From Candidatus Wallbacteria bacterium (GTDB taxonomy: Bacteria; Muiribacteriota; UBA6191; JACPRK01), in the NCBI GenBank assembly GCA_016199905.1, contig JACQFU010000442.1, positions 1 to 6,927 of the forward strand: a DNA stretch of 6,927 nucleotides, read 5' to 3'. The notes beneath the pieces are model-generated. The model did not search any database. It saw only the letters and a list, made by a program, of their open reading frames with translations, and had not been told where the DNA came from. Of this stretch, positions 1-5,578 are shown one piece after another. The translations under genes and the position numbers were made by a program. The stretch's first letter is position 1. Each line of letters begins with the position of its first letter.

Positions 1-68
1 ACAGGCCTACGAGCGGCTATCCAAGGGCCGAAGCCATGAGGTTCCGCTTCCAGACATGGTTCCCTTGA

Positions 69-491
69 AGGCCCTGGGGGCATTACCCGATCTCTGCTGT
101 ACGGGATCTCCTGTCGTGGTACGCCGGTCGACAGATCGCCGACGCACTGCCCGAGCGACCGGACGTCGATGCCGTGCATCTGCTCACGGTGCACGGCGCC
201 AAGGGACTCGAGTACCCAACGGTGATCATCCTCGGTCTGGACGACGACCAGATGCCCGCCAAGTGGGCCGGTCGCGAACCCGACGACATTGAGGAGGAGC
301 GGCGCGTGCTCTACGTGGGAATCACACGCGCGCGCGATCTCTGCCTGCTGTCGCAGACCGAGTGGAGCACGCCCGCGCGGGGTCCCTCGAAGGAACGCGC
401 ACCCAGCCGGTTCCTCGCCGAGATGGGGCTGTCCACGCATCCGGCATTGGTCTCCGAGAAGCCCCAGGCGGAGGGCGGGTTGCCGTTCTAG
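69..491 (+). pseudogene. UvrD/PcrA-like helicase, C-terminal fragment with disrupted 5' frame
   Basis: This is the last part of a superfamily 1 DNA helicase (an ATP-dependent 3'-5' translocase family used in repair, or in replication of mobile elements). The visible protein carries the family's motif V region (LLTVHGAKGLEYP), then a segment ending DIEEERRVLYVGITRAR, which is motif VI with its ATP-contacting arginine, then a PSRFL tail typical of the UvrD/PcrA C terminus. It ends at TAG 489-491. Reading upstream in the same frame, helicase-like sequence (AVRDLLSWYAGRQIADAL) continues back to about position 90, but TGA at 66-68 then stops it. The only start codon in this frame downstream of that stop is GTG 174, which falls inside motif V and cannot begin a working domain. 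Frame 2 is open from the window edge and may hold the preceding codons, implying a one-base shift around 66-95. It is therefore either a decayed gene or a sequencing error. Helicase identity is firm; the broken state is likely. Confidence 0.8.
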
Positions 492-527
492 GAACCCGGC
501 CAGACGTCAACACGGCCCAACCAACAC

Positions 528-534
528 AAAGGAG
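528..534 (+). promoter_or_regulatory. Ribosome binding site of the first operon gene
   Basis: AAAGGAG lies 7 bases before GTG 542. It supports that GTG as the start of the QGDVL gene over the internal ATG at 590, which has no purine-rich site in front of it even though MYRQGDVL would look like a natural N terminus. The rest of the 50-base gap after the helicase stop shows no convincing promoter. Confidence 0.6.
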
Positions 535-541
535 CGATTAG

Positions 542-892
542 GTGAAGAAGAACACGAGAATCAGGATGAAGACCAGCCAGCTACCGACAATGTACCGCCA
601 GGGAGACGTGCTGATTCGGCGCGTGGACACAATCCCCGAGGCCGCCGAGCTGGCTGACAGCAGCATCCTCGTTCACGGAAAAGCCACGGGGCACGCCCAC
701 CGTCTCGTTGGCGGGGACCACTTGCAGGTCATCGACATGGGCCGTGTGACGGCGCAGTTCGCTCGCGTCACCGCCGGCTTCGCGACCATCGTTCACGAGG
801 AACACGCGACGGTCACCTTGCCCCCAGGGAGCTACGAGATCAGCCGGCAACGGGAGTATCGACCGGAGGCTCCGATCAATGTCGCCGACTGA
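542..892 (+). CDS. Small conserved QGDVL/GHAH protein, function unknown
   Basis: A 116-residue soluble protein with no signal peptide or membrane segment. Visible blocks are YRQGDVLIRRVD (residues 18-29), ATGHAH (48-53), HEEHATVTLPPGSYEI (85-100) and QREYRPE (103-109). The repeated His residues (H51, H53, H85, H88) and many short beta-prone stretches suggest a small beta-rich, possibly metal-binding fold, but this is inference. From memory, proteins of this kind are found in high-GC bacteria next to DUF6745 proteins, as here, so the two probably act together. The GTG start has a good AAAGGAG site 7 bases upstream; ATG 590 would remove 16 basic N-terminal residues and give a start nearer the conserved block. 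Its stop (890-892) lies just inside the next gene. The biochemical role is unknown. Confidence 0.8.
   Translation: MKKNTRIRMKTSQLPTMYRQGDVLIRRVDTIPEAAELADSSILVHGKATGHAHRLVGGDHLQVIDMGRVTAQFARVTAGFATIVHEEHATVTLPPGSYEISRQREYRPEAPINVAD
865..869 (+). promoter_or_regulatory. Ribosome binding site favouring ATG 879
   Basis: GGAGG with a 9-base spacer before ATG 879, inside the end of the preceding gene. The alternative start ATG 900 (MKLTPEQEALLP), which resembles the N terminus I recall for DUF6745 proteins, is 30 bases away and has no site of its own. Starting at 879 gives a 14-base overlap; starting at 900 gives a 7-base gap. Confidence 0.5.
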
Positions 893-1892
893 TCGAGTCA
901 TGAAGCTCACCCCCGAGCAGGAGGCGTTGCTCCCGGTCGTGCGCGACGAGTGGTTGGCCAAGGGGCTGGCCACCGGCCCGTGTGATCGACAGGTTGTAGA
1001 GCAGGCTGTCCGATGCGCTTACAAGTGCGCTGGCCTCAAATTGCCCCGATTCATCGTCTGGCTCTCGTCCCCCTTTGCCGGCGTGTTCGGCGCTTGGTTC
1101 CTGACAAGAGTACCGAAAGAATTTTTTGGAGCTTCCGTCCGGGCTCAAGTCTGGGCTCAAGTCGGGGCTCAAGTCTGGGCTCAAGTCGGGGCTCAAGTCC
1201 GGGCTCAAGTCGGGGCTCAAGTCGGGGCTCAAGTCGGGGCTCAAGTCGGGGCTCAAGTCCATCGCGCCGGCTACGGGCAGCACGACGCCAATTGGCTTGG
1301 CTTCTACGATTTCTTCCGCCGGATTGGCATAGCCGGCATCGAGAAGCTGAATGGCCTACTCGCCCTCGCTGTATGCGGCTGGTGGTGGCCCTTCCAGGGC
1401 GGCGTCATCCTCACCGAGCGACCGACCCAGATGCACCGAGACGAGCAAGGTCGTCTCCACAACTCCGCGGGGATGGCTCTGCAGTACCCCGACGACTGGG
1501 ACATCTGGGCCTGGCACGGAGTGCGCGTCACGGAGGAAATCATCATGCGACCAGAGAAGATTCCGGCCGCGCGCATCCTGCAGGAGCCGAACGTCGAGGT
1601 CCGTCGCGTGATGATCGAGCGCGCTGGAATCGATCGGATTCTCAAGGAGAGCAATGCCGTCCTGCTTCACTCGGACAACTTCGGCAAGCGCGAGATGGAC
1701 GACGGCGAGCGGAGGCTCTACCGACTTGAGATTGGCAACGATGAGCCGCTCGTAGCCGTGCGCTGCCAGTGTCCGAGCACGGGTCGTGAGTATCACCTAC
1801 GCGTGCCGCCGGCGACCAAGCGCTGCCGCGAGGCCGTGGCCTGGACGTTCGGCAAGACCGAGGCCGAGTACAGGCCAGAGGTGGAGACGTGA
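879..1892 (+). CDS. DUF6745-type protein with [R/W/G]AQV tetrapeptide repeats
   Basis: A 337-residue protein of unknown function. The N-terminal part (residues 8-80) has TPEQEALLPVVRDEW and a short segment IVWLSSPFAGVFGAWFL, hydrophobic but not a clear membrane helix. Residues 88-127 are ten exact tetrapeptides, first residue R, W or G and then AQV, preceded by a decayed copy GASV (84-87). The C-terminal part carries the features I associate with DUF6745: YGQHDANWLGFYDFF (132-146), GWWWPF (167-172), LTERPTQMHRDEQGRLH (178-194), AWHG (211-214), EPNVEVRRVMIERAG (236-250) and REAVAWTFG (317-325). From memory, AQV-like repeats occur in other members between the same two blocks, so the repeat is probably part of the fold, perhaps a beta-solenoid. 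ATG 879 has an RBS; ATG 900 is the alternative. The stop overlaps the methyltransferase start as TGATG. Family assignment is from recalled motifs, not from a search. Confidence 0.82.
   Translation: MSPTDRVMKLTPEQEALLPVVRDEWLAKGLATGPCDRQVVEQAVRCAYKCAGLKLPRFIVWLSSPFAGVFGAWFLTRVPKEFFGASVRAQVWAQVGAQVWAQVGAQVRAQVGAQVGAQVGAQVGAQVHRAGYGQHDANWLGFYDFFRRIGIAGIEKLNGLLALAVCGWWWPFQGGVILTERPTQMHRDEQGRLHNSAGMALQYPDDWDIWAWHGVRVTEEIIMRPEKIPAARILQEPNVEVRRVMIERAGIDRILKESNAVLLHSDNFGKREMDDGERRLYRLEIGNDEPLVAVRCQCPSTGREYHLRVPPATKRCREAVAWTFGKTEAEYRPEVET
1141..1260 (+). repeat. In-frame 12-bp tandem repeat, ten units
   Basis: Ten perfect 12-base units GGGCTCAAGTCN cover exactly 120 bases. The first eleven bases never vary; the twelfth runs T,G,T,G,C,G,G,G,G,C. 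In the reading frame of the DUF6745-type gene the variable base is the first base of a codon, choosing TGG (Trp), GGG (Gly) or CGG (Arg), while GCT CAA GTC (Ala-Gln-Val) is constant. As the unit is a multiple of three, gain or loss of units keeps the frame. A degenerate copy (GGAGCTTCCGTC) sits immediately upstream. It is coding, not a CRISPR. Confidence 0.97.
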
Positions 1893-2446
1893 TGCTGACC
1901 TCTCCTGAAATTCGCGTCGCCCAGCACTTCGTGACCTCGGGTCGCACCGAGTACCTCACGCCGCGTTACATCCTCGAAGCCGTCGGGCCGTTCGACCTCG
2001 ACCCGTGCGCAAGCGTCGTCCGTCCGTGGCCGACTGCGACGCGGCACTACACCATCGAGAATGACGGGCTCGTACAGCCCTGGGACGGGCTTTGCTGGGT
2101 CAACCCGCCGTTCGGAAAGGCCGAGGCCGCATTCGTCCGCAAGCTCGCCACGCATCCTGCCGGCGGCATTCTCCTCGGGTGTCCATCGAAGACCGAGACT
2201 CGGACTTGGCAGATCGCGATCTTCCCACATTGCAGCGGCATCCTGTTTCTGACGCCACGCCTCAAGTTTCACAATACCGACGGCTCCGCGATGTCGGGAA
2301 CCTTCGGCGCCAGTTGCCTCGTGGCATTCGGGGATGTCGCTCTGGAGCGGCTGCGCACAGCGGCACGGCTCGGTCCGGGTCGGGTCGGTGGCCTCGGCGG
2401 CTACGTCGTGATCCTCGACGACCAGGTCGAAGGCGGGAGCGCGTAG
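1892..2446 (+). CDS. Phage-type DNA N-6-adenine methyltransferase (Dam-like)
   Basis: A 184-residue protein from ATG 1892 that resembles the short phage/element Dam family, which transfers a methyl group from S-adenosylmethionine to adenine N6 in DNA. The signature order is visible: YLTPRYILEAVGPFDLDPCA early in the protein (about residues 21-40), HYTIENDGL, then WVNPPFG (about 69-75) with the catalytic NPPF, and LTPRLKFHN followed by GASCLVAFG. Family members often read NPPY/F here. The length is normal for the family. The start overlaps the preceding stop by one base (TGATG), with GGAG (1883-1886) 5 bases upstream; GTG 1889 is one codon earlier. No cognate restriction gene is adjacent, so it looks like an orphan methyltransferase that may mark element DNA or protect it from host enzymes. 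The target site cannot be read from sequence. Confidence 0.9.
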   Translation: MLTSPEIRVAQHFVTSGRTEYLTPRYILEAVGPFDLDPCASVVRPWPTATRHYTIENDGLVQPWDGLCWVNPPFGKAEAAFVRKLATHPAGGILLGCPSKTETRTWQIAIFPHCSGILFLTPRLKFHNTDGSAMSGTFGASCLVAFGDVALERLRTAARLGPGRVGGLGGYVVILDDQVEGGSA

Positions 2447-2830
2447 ATGCCGATGAAGCGCGAGAACTACCCGCCAGACTGGCCGGCCTTCAGTCTGCGC
2501 ATTCGCAGTGAGCGCGCCGGTTGGCGCTGCGAGTGTCGCGGCATCTGCGGTCGCGTTCACGACGAGCTGCTCGGTGACGGCCGCTGTCGGGCCAAGCGCG
2601 GTGACCGCACGGTGGGCGGCCATCCTGTCGTGCTCACCGTCGCACACCTGAACCACGACGGCGGGCCGTGCCGCTGCGAGCCCCGATGCACGTTCGAGGA
2701 GCACTGCCTGGCTCTTTGCCAGGCTTGTCACCTGAATCTCGACCGACCACGCCACGTTCGGAACCAAAGGACGAATCGACTCCTCAAGGACGGGCAACTC
2801 GTGTTGCCGGAAAAAGGACAAAGACCATGA
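2447..2830 (+). CDS. HNH-like zinc-binding protein
   Basis: A 127-residue protein resembling small HNH-nuclease-like proteins of phages and islands. After YPPDWPAFSLRIRSERAGWR it has a first cysteine group (C28, C30, C34, C47), then VVLTVAHLNHDGG with H67 and H70 where the HNH beta-hairpin His is expected, then C75, C77, C81, C87 and the terminal zinc knuckle LCQACH (C91, C94, H95). In relatives I recall, the segment before LC reads EN-L; here it is EEHCLALC, so the usual Asn seems replaced by His86. That leaves nuclease activity uncertain, and it could be a structural DNA-binding relative. ATG 2447 follows the previous TAG with no gap; GGAG (2436-2439) lies 7 bases upstream. The stop overlaps the next start (ATGA). 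Confidence 0.75.
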   Translation: MPMKRENYPPDWPAFSLRIRSERAGWRCECRGICGRVHDELLGDGRCRAKRGDRTVGGHPVVLTVAHLNHDGGPCRCEPRCTFEEHCLALCQACHLNLDRPRHVRNQRTNRLLKDGQLVLPEKGQRP

Positions 2831-3222
2831 GTACCTACAGAGTTCTGCTGAGCACGGGAGCCTATGTCAGTGTGACGGCCCCCATGGGCGTCGACCTGGT
2901 GGATCACATCCGCGATGCGCGGGCCAAGGGATTCCGGTTCAGCATTGCGCAGGACATTGACAGCGGGGGCCAGATCCTGCTCGCGCTCGATCACATTGCA
3001 ATGGTCCATCCCATTGTGGGAAAGGCCACGCGGATGCATCAGTTGCTCTGCTTGCTCGATCAGGCGCGGCGGATGCGCGAGTACCTGAATGACGTGGCCT
3101 GCCATTTCGACGAGGGAGTCGTCGCGGAACTGACGCGCCAGTTCGACGAGATGTTCGCGCGGTGGTCCACACCATCACCGGAGGACGTGGTTGTGAAGGG
3201 TGATCGCGAGAGCCCACGATGA
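2827..3222 (+). CDS. Hypothetical protein, 131 residues
   Basis: I do not recognise this protein. The first half looks alternating beta/alpha (MSTYRVLLSTGAYVSV, then GVDLVDHIRDARAKGF) and ends in ILLALDHIAMVHPI (50-63). The second half is predicted helical and charged, with RMHQLLCLLDQARRMREYL and LTRQFDEMFARW. There is no signal peptide, membrane span or cysteine pair. The start ATG overlaps the preceding stop (ATGA) and has AAGGA at 2814-2818, 8 bases upstream. An open frame extends further upstream inside the HNH-like gene, but that part is a shadow, since the overlap and RBS fix the start here. Its tight coupling to the neighbours is the main evidence that it is real. Small accessory protein of the mobile element; role unknown. 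Confidence 0.72.
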   Translation: MSTYRVLLSTGAYVSVTAPMGVDLVDHIRDARAKGFRFSIAQDIDSGGQILLALDHIAMVHPIVGKATRMHQLLCLLDQARRMREYLNDVACHFDEGVVAELTRQFDEMFARWSTPSPEDVVVKGDRESPR

Positions 3223-3599
3223 TCCTTCCCTTTCACAGATGGGCTCCCGATTCCGCGGGCACGCCGCCGGCAGGCGACAGCGCGGCCGCCACGCTGCTCC
3301 ACTGGAGCAAGCGGAATCACGAGAGACACTTCTGCGGTCGAGGCATGCACCAGGACCTGTTCCAGGTCGCTCGGGAACTCCGATCAGCTGGAATCGAGTG
3401 CGGGATTGAAGAGTGGGACCGGGACCTGTGGGTGATCGTCGAAGCGAGAACTTCCCGGCCGATAGCTGCTGGTGACAACTGCGACCTGCAACTCGCGGTT
3501 GATCCACACGATTGCGAATCGACCGAGTTCTTGATGTCGCCCCGGGCGCTCGTTGTTCGGCTGCGAGAGCTATACGTGCAGGAAGGAAGTGGGGCATGA
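3219..3599 (+). CDS. Hypothetical protein, 126 residues
   Basis: I do not recognise this protein. The N terminus is Pro/Ala-rich and probably flexible (residues 1-25). The middle shows an amphipathic helix DLFQVARELRSAGIECGIEE followed by WDRDLWVIVEARTS, which resembles a small alpha/beta domain, and the C terminus is helical (PRALVVRLRELYVQEGSG). There is no signal peptide or zinc motif. The ATG overlaps the preceding TGA as ATGA without a strong ribosome binding site, so translation is probably coupled. Its stop overlaps the next ATG in the same way. The position argues for a real gene; the function is unknown. Confidence 0.7.
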   Translation: MILPFHRWAPDSAGTPPAGDSAAATLLHWSKRNHERHFCGRGMHQDLFQVARELRSAGIECGIEEWDRDLWVIVEARTSRPIAAGDNCDLQLAVDPHDCESTEFLMSPRALVVRLRELYVQEGSGA

Positions 3600-3892
3600 C
3601 CTGCACTCGTTGCGGCAAGGAGTTCGCGCGCAAGTTCGTCGGGCAGACCTGGTGTCAAGAGTGCCTTGAGTGGTCGATGGAGCACGTCGCGTGTCTGAGC
3701 GAGATCAGCGAGTTGCGGGCCGAACTGGCGCGCCTGCGCCTCGAGCACGGAGACGACGCCTACCTGCAGGCCCTGCGCGCGGCGTGTCGGCTGCCGGCGT
3801 TGGATGGTGATGGGTGCCTGCTCGGCATGCCCGATAGCTGGGTCGCGGAGACCATCGCGAGGATGAGGCAATCGCGCACTCCTTCCCAATGA
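3596..3892 (+). CDS. Small zinc-ribbon protein with coiled-coil segment
   Basis: A 98-residue protein. Its N terminus has two CxxC knuckles, CTRC (C3, C6) and CQEC (C20, C23), separated by 13 residues, the pattern of a small zinc ribbon. These are followed by a helix with regular leucines (LSEISELRAELARLRLEH, residues 34-51) that could form a short coiled coil or dimer helix. The remainder is helical and unremarkable. Zinc-ribbon plus helix proteins in mobile elements are often DNA- or protein-binding accessory factors, but no specific role can be assigned. ATG 3596 overlaps the previous stop (ATGA), with AAGGA 8 bases upstream (3583-3587). An open frame reaches back to 3512 but is a shadow of the preceding gene. 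The stop overlaps the start of the methyltransferase. Confidence 0.72.
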   Translation: MTCTRCGKEFARKFVGQTWCQECLEWSMEHVACLSEISELRAELARLRLEHGDDAYLQALRAACRLPALDGDGCLLGMPDSWVAETIARMRQSRTPSQ

Positions 3893-5112
3893 GACCCATT
3901 CCGACACATAGCATCGTTTGCGGCGACGCTCTACAGGTCCTCCGCGGACTGCCCGCGAAGTCCGTCCACTGCTGCGTGACTTCGCCACCGTACTTTCGCA
4001 TGCGGTCCTATCTGCCCGGGAGTCATCCGCTGAAACCTCTTGAGATCGGACTCGAGCAATCACTCGACCTCTACGTGACGCACCTCATGCAGGTCGCTCA
4101 CGAGATCCATCGGGTACTGCGCGACGACGGCACCTTCTGGCTGGTCATCGGTGACTCCTCCAACTCGATGGCCGGCCGGCAGAATTTAGCTGCAATGTGC
4201 GGCACTTCAAGTCACAACAAGAAGAGCGACACGACCGCCTTCAGCCTGCGACGAGGGATCGGCGTTCGCCGCAAGAACATCCTGGGCGTGCCGTGGCGGC
4301 TGGCGTTCGCGCTCCAGGAGGATGGGTGGATTCTGCGATCGGAGATCATCTGGCACAAACCGGCGCCGATGCCCGAGAGCGTATCGGATCGACCGACACG
4401 AGCGCATGAACAGGTCTTTCTCCTCGCGAAGAAGCAGCGGTACTACTACGACGCGGACGCGATCCGCGATCCCTACATCGATGCTCGCGAAAACAAGGCT
4501 GGAGCCCGTGGTGGGAAGACGGCCATGCGCGGACAGGCGGGCCTCAAGCCACGCGGCAACATGGCGCCCGACGCGTCGAACCTGGATCGCTTCTATGGTG
4601 CCGGCGGGGCCAACATCCGGGACGTGTGGTCCATCCAGCCCAGCCCCTACAGGGGCAAGCACTGTGCAACCTTCCCCGCAGCGCTGGCTGCGCGCTGCAT
4701 CGCCGCCGGCACGTCGGAGGCCGGGTGTTGCCCGAACTGCCTGGCGCCGTGGAATCGCGTCACCAACCGGGAGCATCGGCGCGGAACGGACAGGAAGGAA
4801 GGATCGCGTGCGCTCGTTGCCTTTCCAGGGCGACCCCATCGCGGACTGAAGAACCACCAGACGGCCGTCGTGGTCAGAACCCTGAGATGGGAGTCATCGT
4901 GCGCGTGCACTACTCACAAGCCGATTCCGTGCACGGTTCTCGATCCCTTCGGCGGGGCCGGTACGACGGCCGTTGCGGCGGGACTGGCCTGGCGGAGCTC
5001 GCTGCTCATCGAACTCGATGACGCGTCAGTCGCCGAAGCACGGACGCGCATTCGGCGCGAATTGGGGCTCTTCGCCGGCAGCGCTGCCGCCCTGGAGGCG
5101 ATCCCCGCGTGA
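3889..5112 (+). CDS. SPPY-type site-specific DNA methyltransferase with Cys-rich insert
   Basis: A 407-residue S-adenosylmethionine-dependent DNA methyltransferase of the beta class, in which the catalytic motif precedes the cofactor motif. IVCGDALQVLRGLPAKSV is followed by TSPPYF (catalytic SPPY, residues 32-35). Next come a helical region ending RVLRDDGTFWLVIGDS, the NILGVPWRLAFALQEDGWI block (130-148), WHKPAPMPESV and HEQVFLLAK (173-181). Near the end are CIAAG (motif X-like) and DPFGGAGTTAVAAG (352-365, motif I), then LLIELD. SPPY is most often associated with N4-cytosine methylation, but some SPPY enzymes act on adenine, so the product is left open. Between CIAAG and motif I lies an insert with C280, C281, C284 and C338, C340, probably one zinc site; such inserts are seen in phage-type relatives. 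It starts by ATGA overlap without a clear RBS. No restriction gene is adjacent. Confidence 0.92.
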   Translation: MRPIPTHSIVCGDALQVLRGLPAKSVHCCVTSPPYFRMRSYLPGSHPLKPLEIGLEQSLDLYVTHLMQVAHEIHRVLRDDGTFWLVIGDSSNSMAGRQNLAAMCGTSSHNKKSDTTAFSLRRGIGVRRKNILGVPWRLAFALQEDGWILRSEIIWHKPAPMPESVSDRPTRAHEQVFLLAKKQRYYYDADAIRDPYIDARENKAGARGGKTAMRGQAGLKPRGNMAPDASNLDRFYGAGGANIRDVWSIQPSPYRGKHCATFPAALAARCIAAGTSEAGCCPNCLAPWNRVTNREHRRGTDRKEGSRALVAFPGRPHRGLKNHQTAVVVRTLRWESSCACTTHKPIPCTVLDPFGGAGTTAVAAGLAWRSSLLIELDDASVAEARTRIRRELGLFAGSAAALEAIPA

Positions 5113-5573
5113 CCCGCCTCGCCGAAACCATCCGCGCCCGCGGCCTGACCTTCCGCGACGTGCACGCCGCAGGCGGCCCGTCGCCGGCGACGCTCACGCG
5201 CCTGCTGCGCGGCGAACGCCAGTGGCGTCCCGAGTGGGTGGCCAGCGTGGCGGCCTTGCTCGATCTGTCCGCCGAGGAAGTGACGATCGGCCCCGCCGAA
5301 CGTCCGGCGCTGATCGTTCAGCTGGCGTCGGCGCCCGACGTGCTGCCGGCCGCGGAGGTCGCGCGCGTGCGGCGGTGCTCCGTCGACTTCGTCTACCAGC
5401 GAACAGATCTGTTGCCACCCATCCGCCTGGGGCGCAGCCGGCGATACCACAAGTCCACGATCGAAGCCCTACTCCGTTCTCCCGCACCGACGCCGAGCAC
5501 AGACCAGCCGACAGCCGCGCAAGCCGTGTGGAGTACACTGCCGCCCGGAATCCAGCGGAGGCCAAGGAGGTGA
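5109..5573 (+). CDS. XRE/excisionase-like two-domain DNA-binding protein
   Basis: A 154-residue protein with two helix-turn-helix regions. Residues 3-60 (LAETIRARGLTFRDVHAAGG, then PSPATLTRLLRGERQW and SVAALLDLSAEEV) look like a Cro/C1-type XRE domain. Residues 78-123 (LPAAEVARVRRCSVDFVYQR, then PPIRLGRSRRYHKSTIEALL) look like the excisionase-type winged helix (HTH_17/MerR-like) with its basic wing. Directly before the integrase, the second domain suggests a recombination directionality factor, and the first suggests a regulatory or operator-binding role. The C-terminal 30 residues are Pro/Thr-rich and probably disordered. The GTG start overlaps the methyltransferase stop (GTGA) and has GGAGG 10 bases upstream (5094-5098). 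It could instead be only a transcriptional regulator; both assignments are by motif. Confidence 0.82.
   Translation: MTRLAETIRARGLTFRDVHAAGGPSPATLTRLLRGERQWRPEWVASVAALLDLSAEEVTIGPAERPALIVQLASAPDVLPAAEVARVRRCSVDFVYQRTDLLPPIRLGRSRRYHKSTIEALLRSPAPTPSTDQPTAAQAVWSTLPPGIQRRPRR
5564..5573 (+). promoter_or_regulatory. Full-consensus Shine-Dalgarno site of the integrase
   Basis: AAGGAGGTGA matches the whole complement of the usual 16S rRNA tail. The stop codon of the upstream regulator (TGA 5571-5573) is part of it. The core AAGGAGG ends 8 bases before ATG 5579, which makes that the preferred integrase start; ATG 5573 lies too close to the core. Confidence 0.75.
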
Positions 5574-5578
5574 TGTTC

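Noticed and set aside
1..60. Second copy of the tRNA 3' end at the left edge (other element boundary)
   Set aside because: No match to the tRNA 3' segment is visible here or elsewhere left of the integrase; the boundary must be outside the window.
1116..1133. Programmed frameshift at the T6 run before the repeat
   Set aside because: The run is not a proper slippery heptamer in frame, and the zero frame continues through conserved DUF6745 motifs; other frames stay open only because of the repeat.
1141..1260. CRISPR array
   Set aside because: Units are 12 bases with no spacers and lie inside a coding frame; it is a coding tandem repeat.
876..1283. Minus-strand open frame encoding repeated SPDL units
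   Set aside because: It is only the antisense reading of the 12-bp repeat, whose length keeps all frames open; the plus-strand gene has conserved flanking motifs.
1793..2821. 342-residue minus-strand open frame
   Set aside because: It lies antisense to the end of the DUF6745-type gene, the Dam-like gene and the HNH-like gene, all with recognisable motifs; it has no recognisable motifs itself and is a GC-rich shadow.
3317..4063. 248-residue minus-strand open frame
   Set aside because: It is antisense to coupled plus-strand genes and to the catalytic SPPY region of the methyltransferase; no motif recognised.
4973..5578. Upstream extension of the integrase reading frame
   Set aside because: The open frame continues back through the methyltransferase and regulator genes, but the strong Shine-Dalgarno at 5564 and the start of sensible integrase sequence place the start at 5579.
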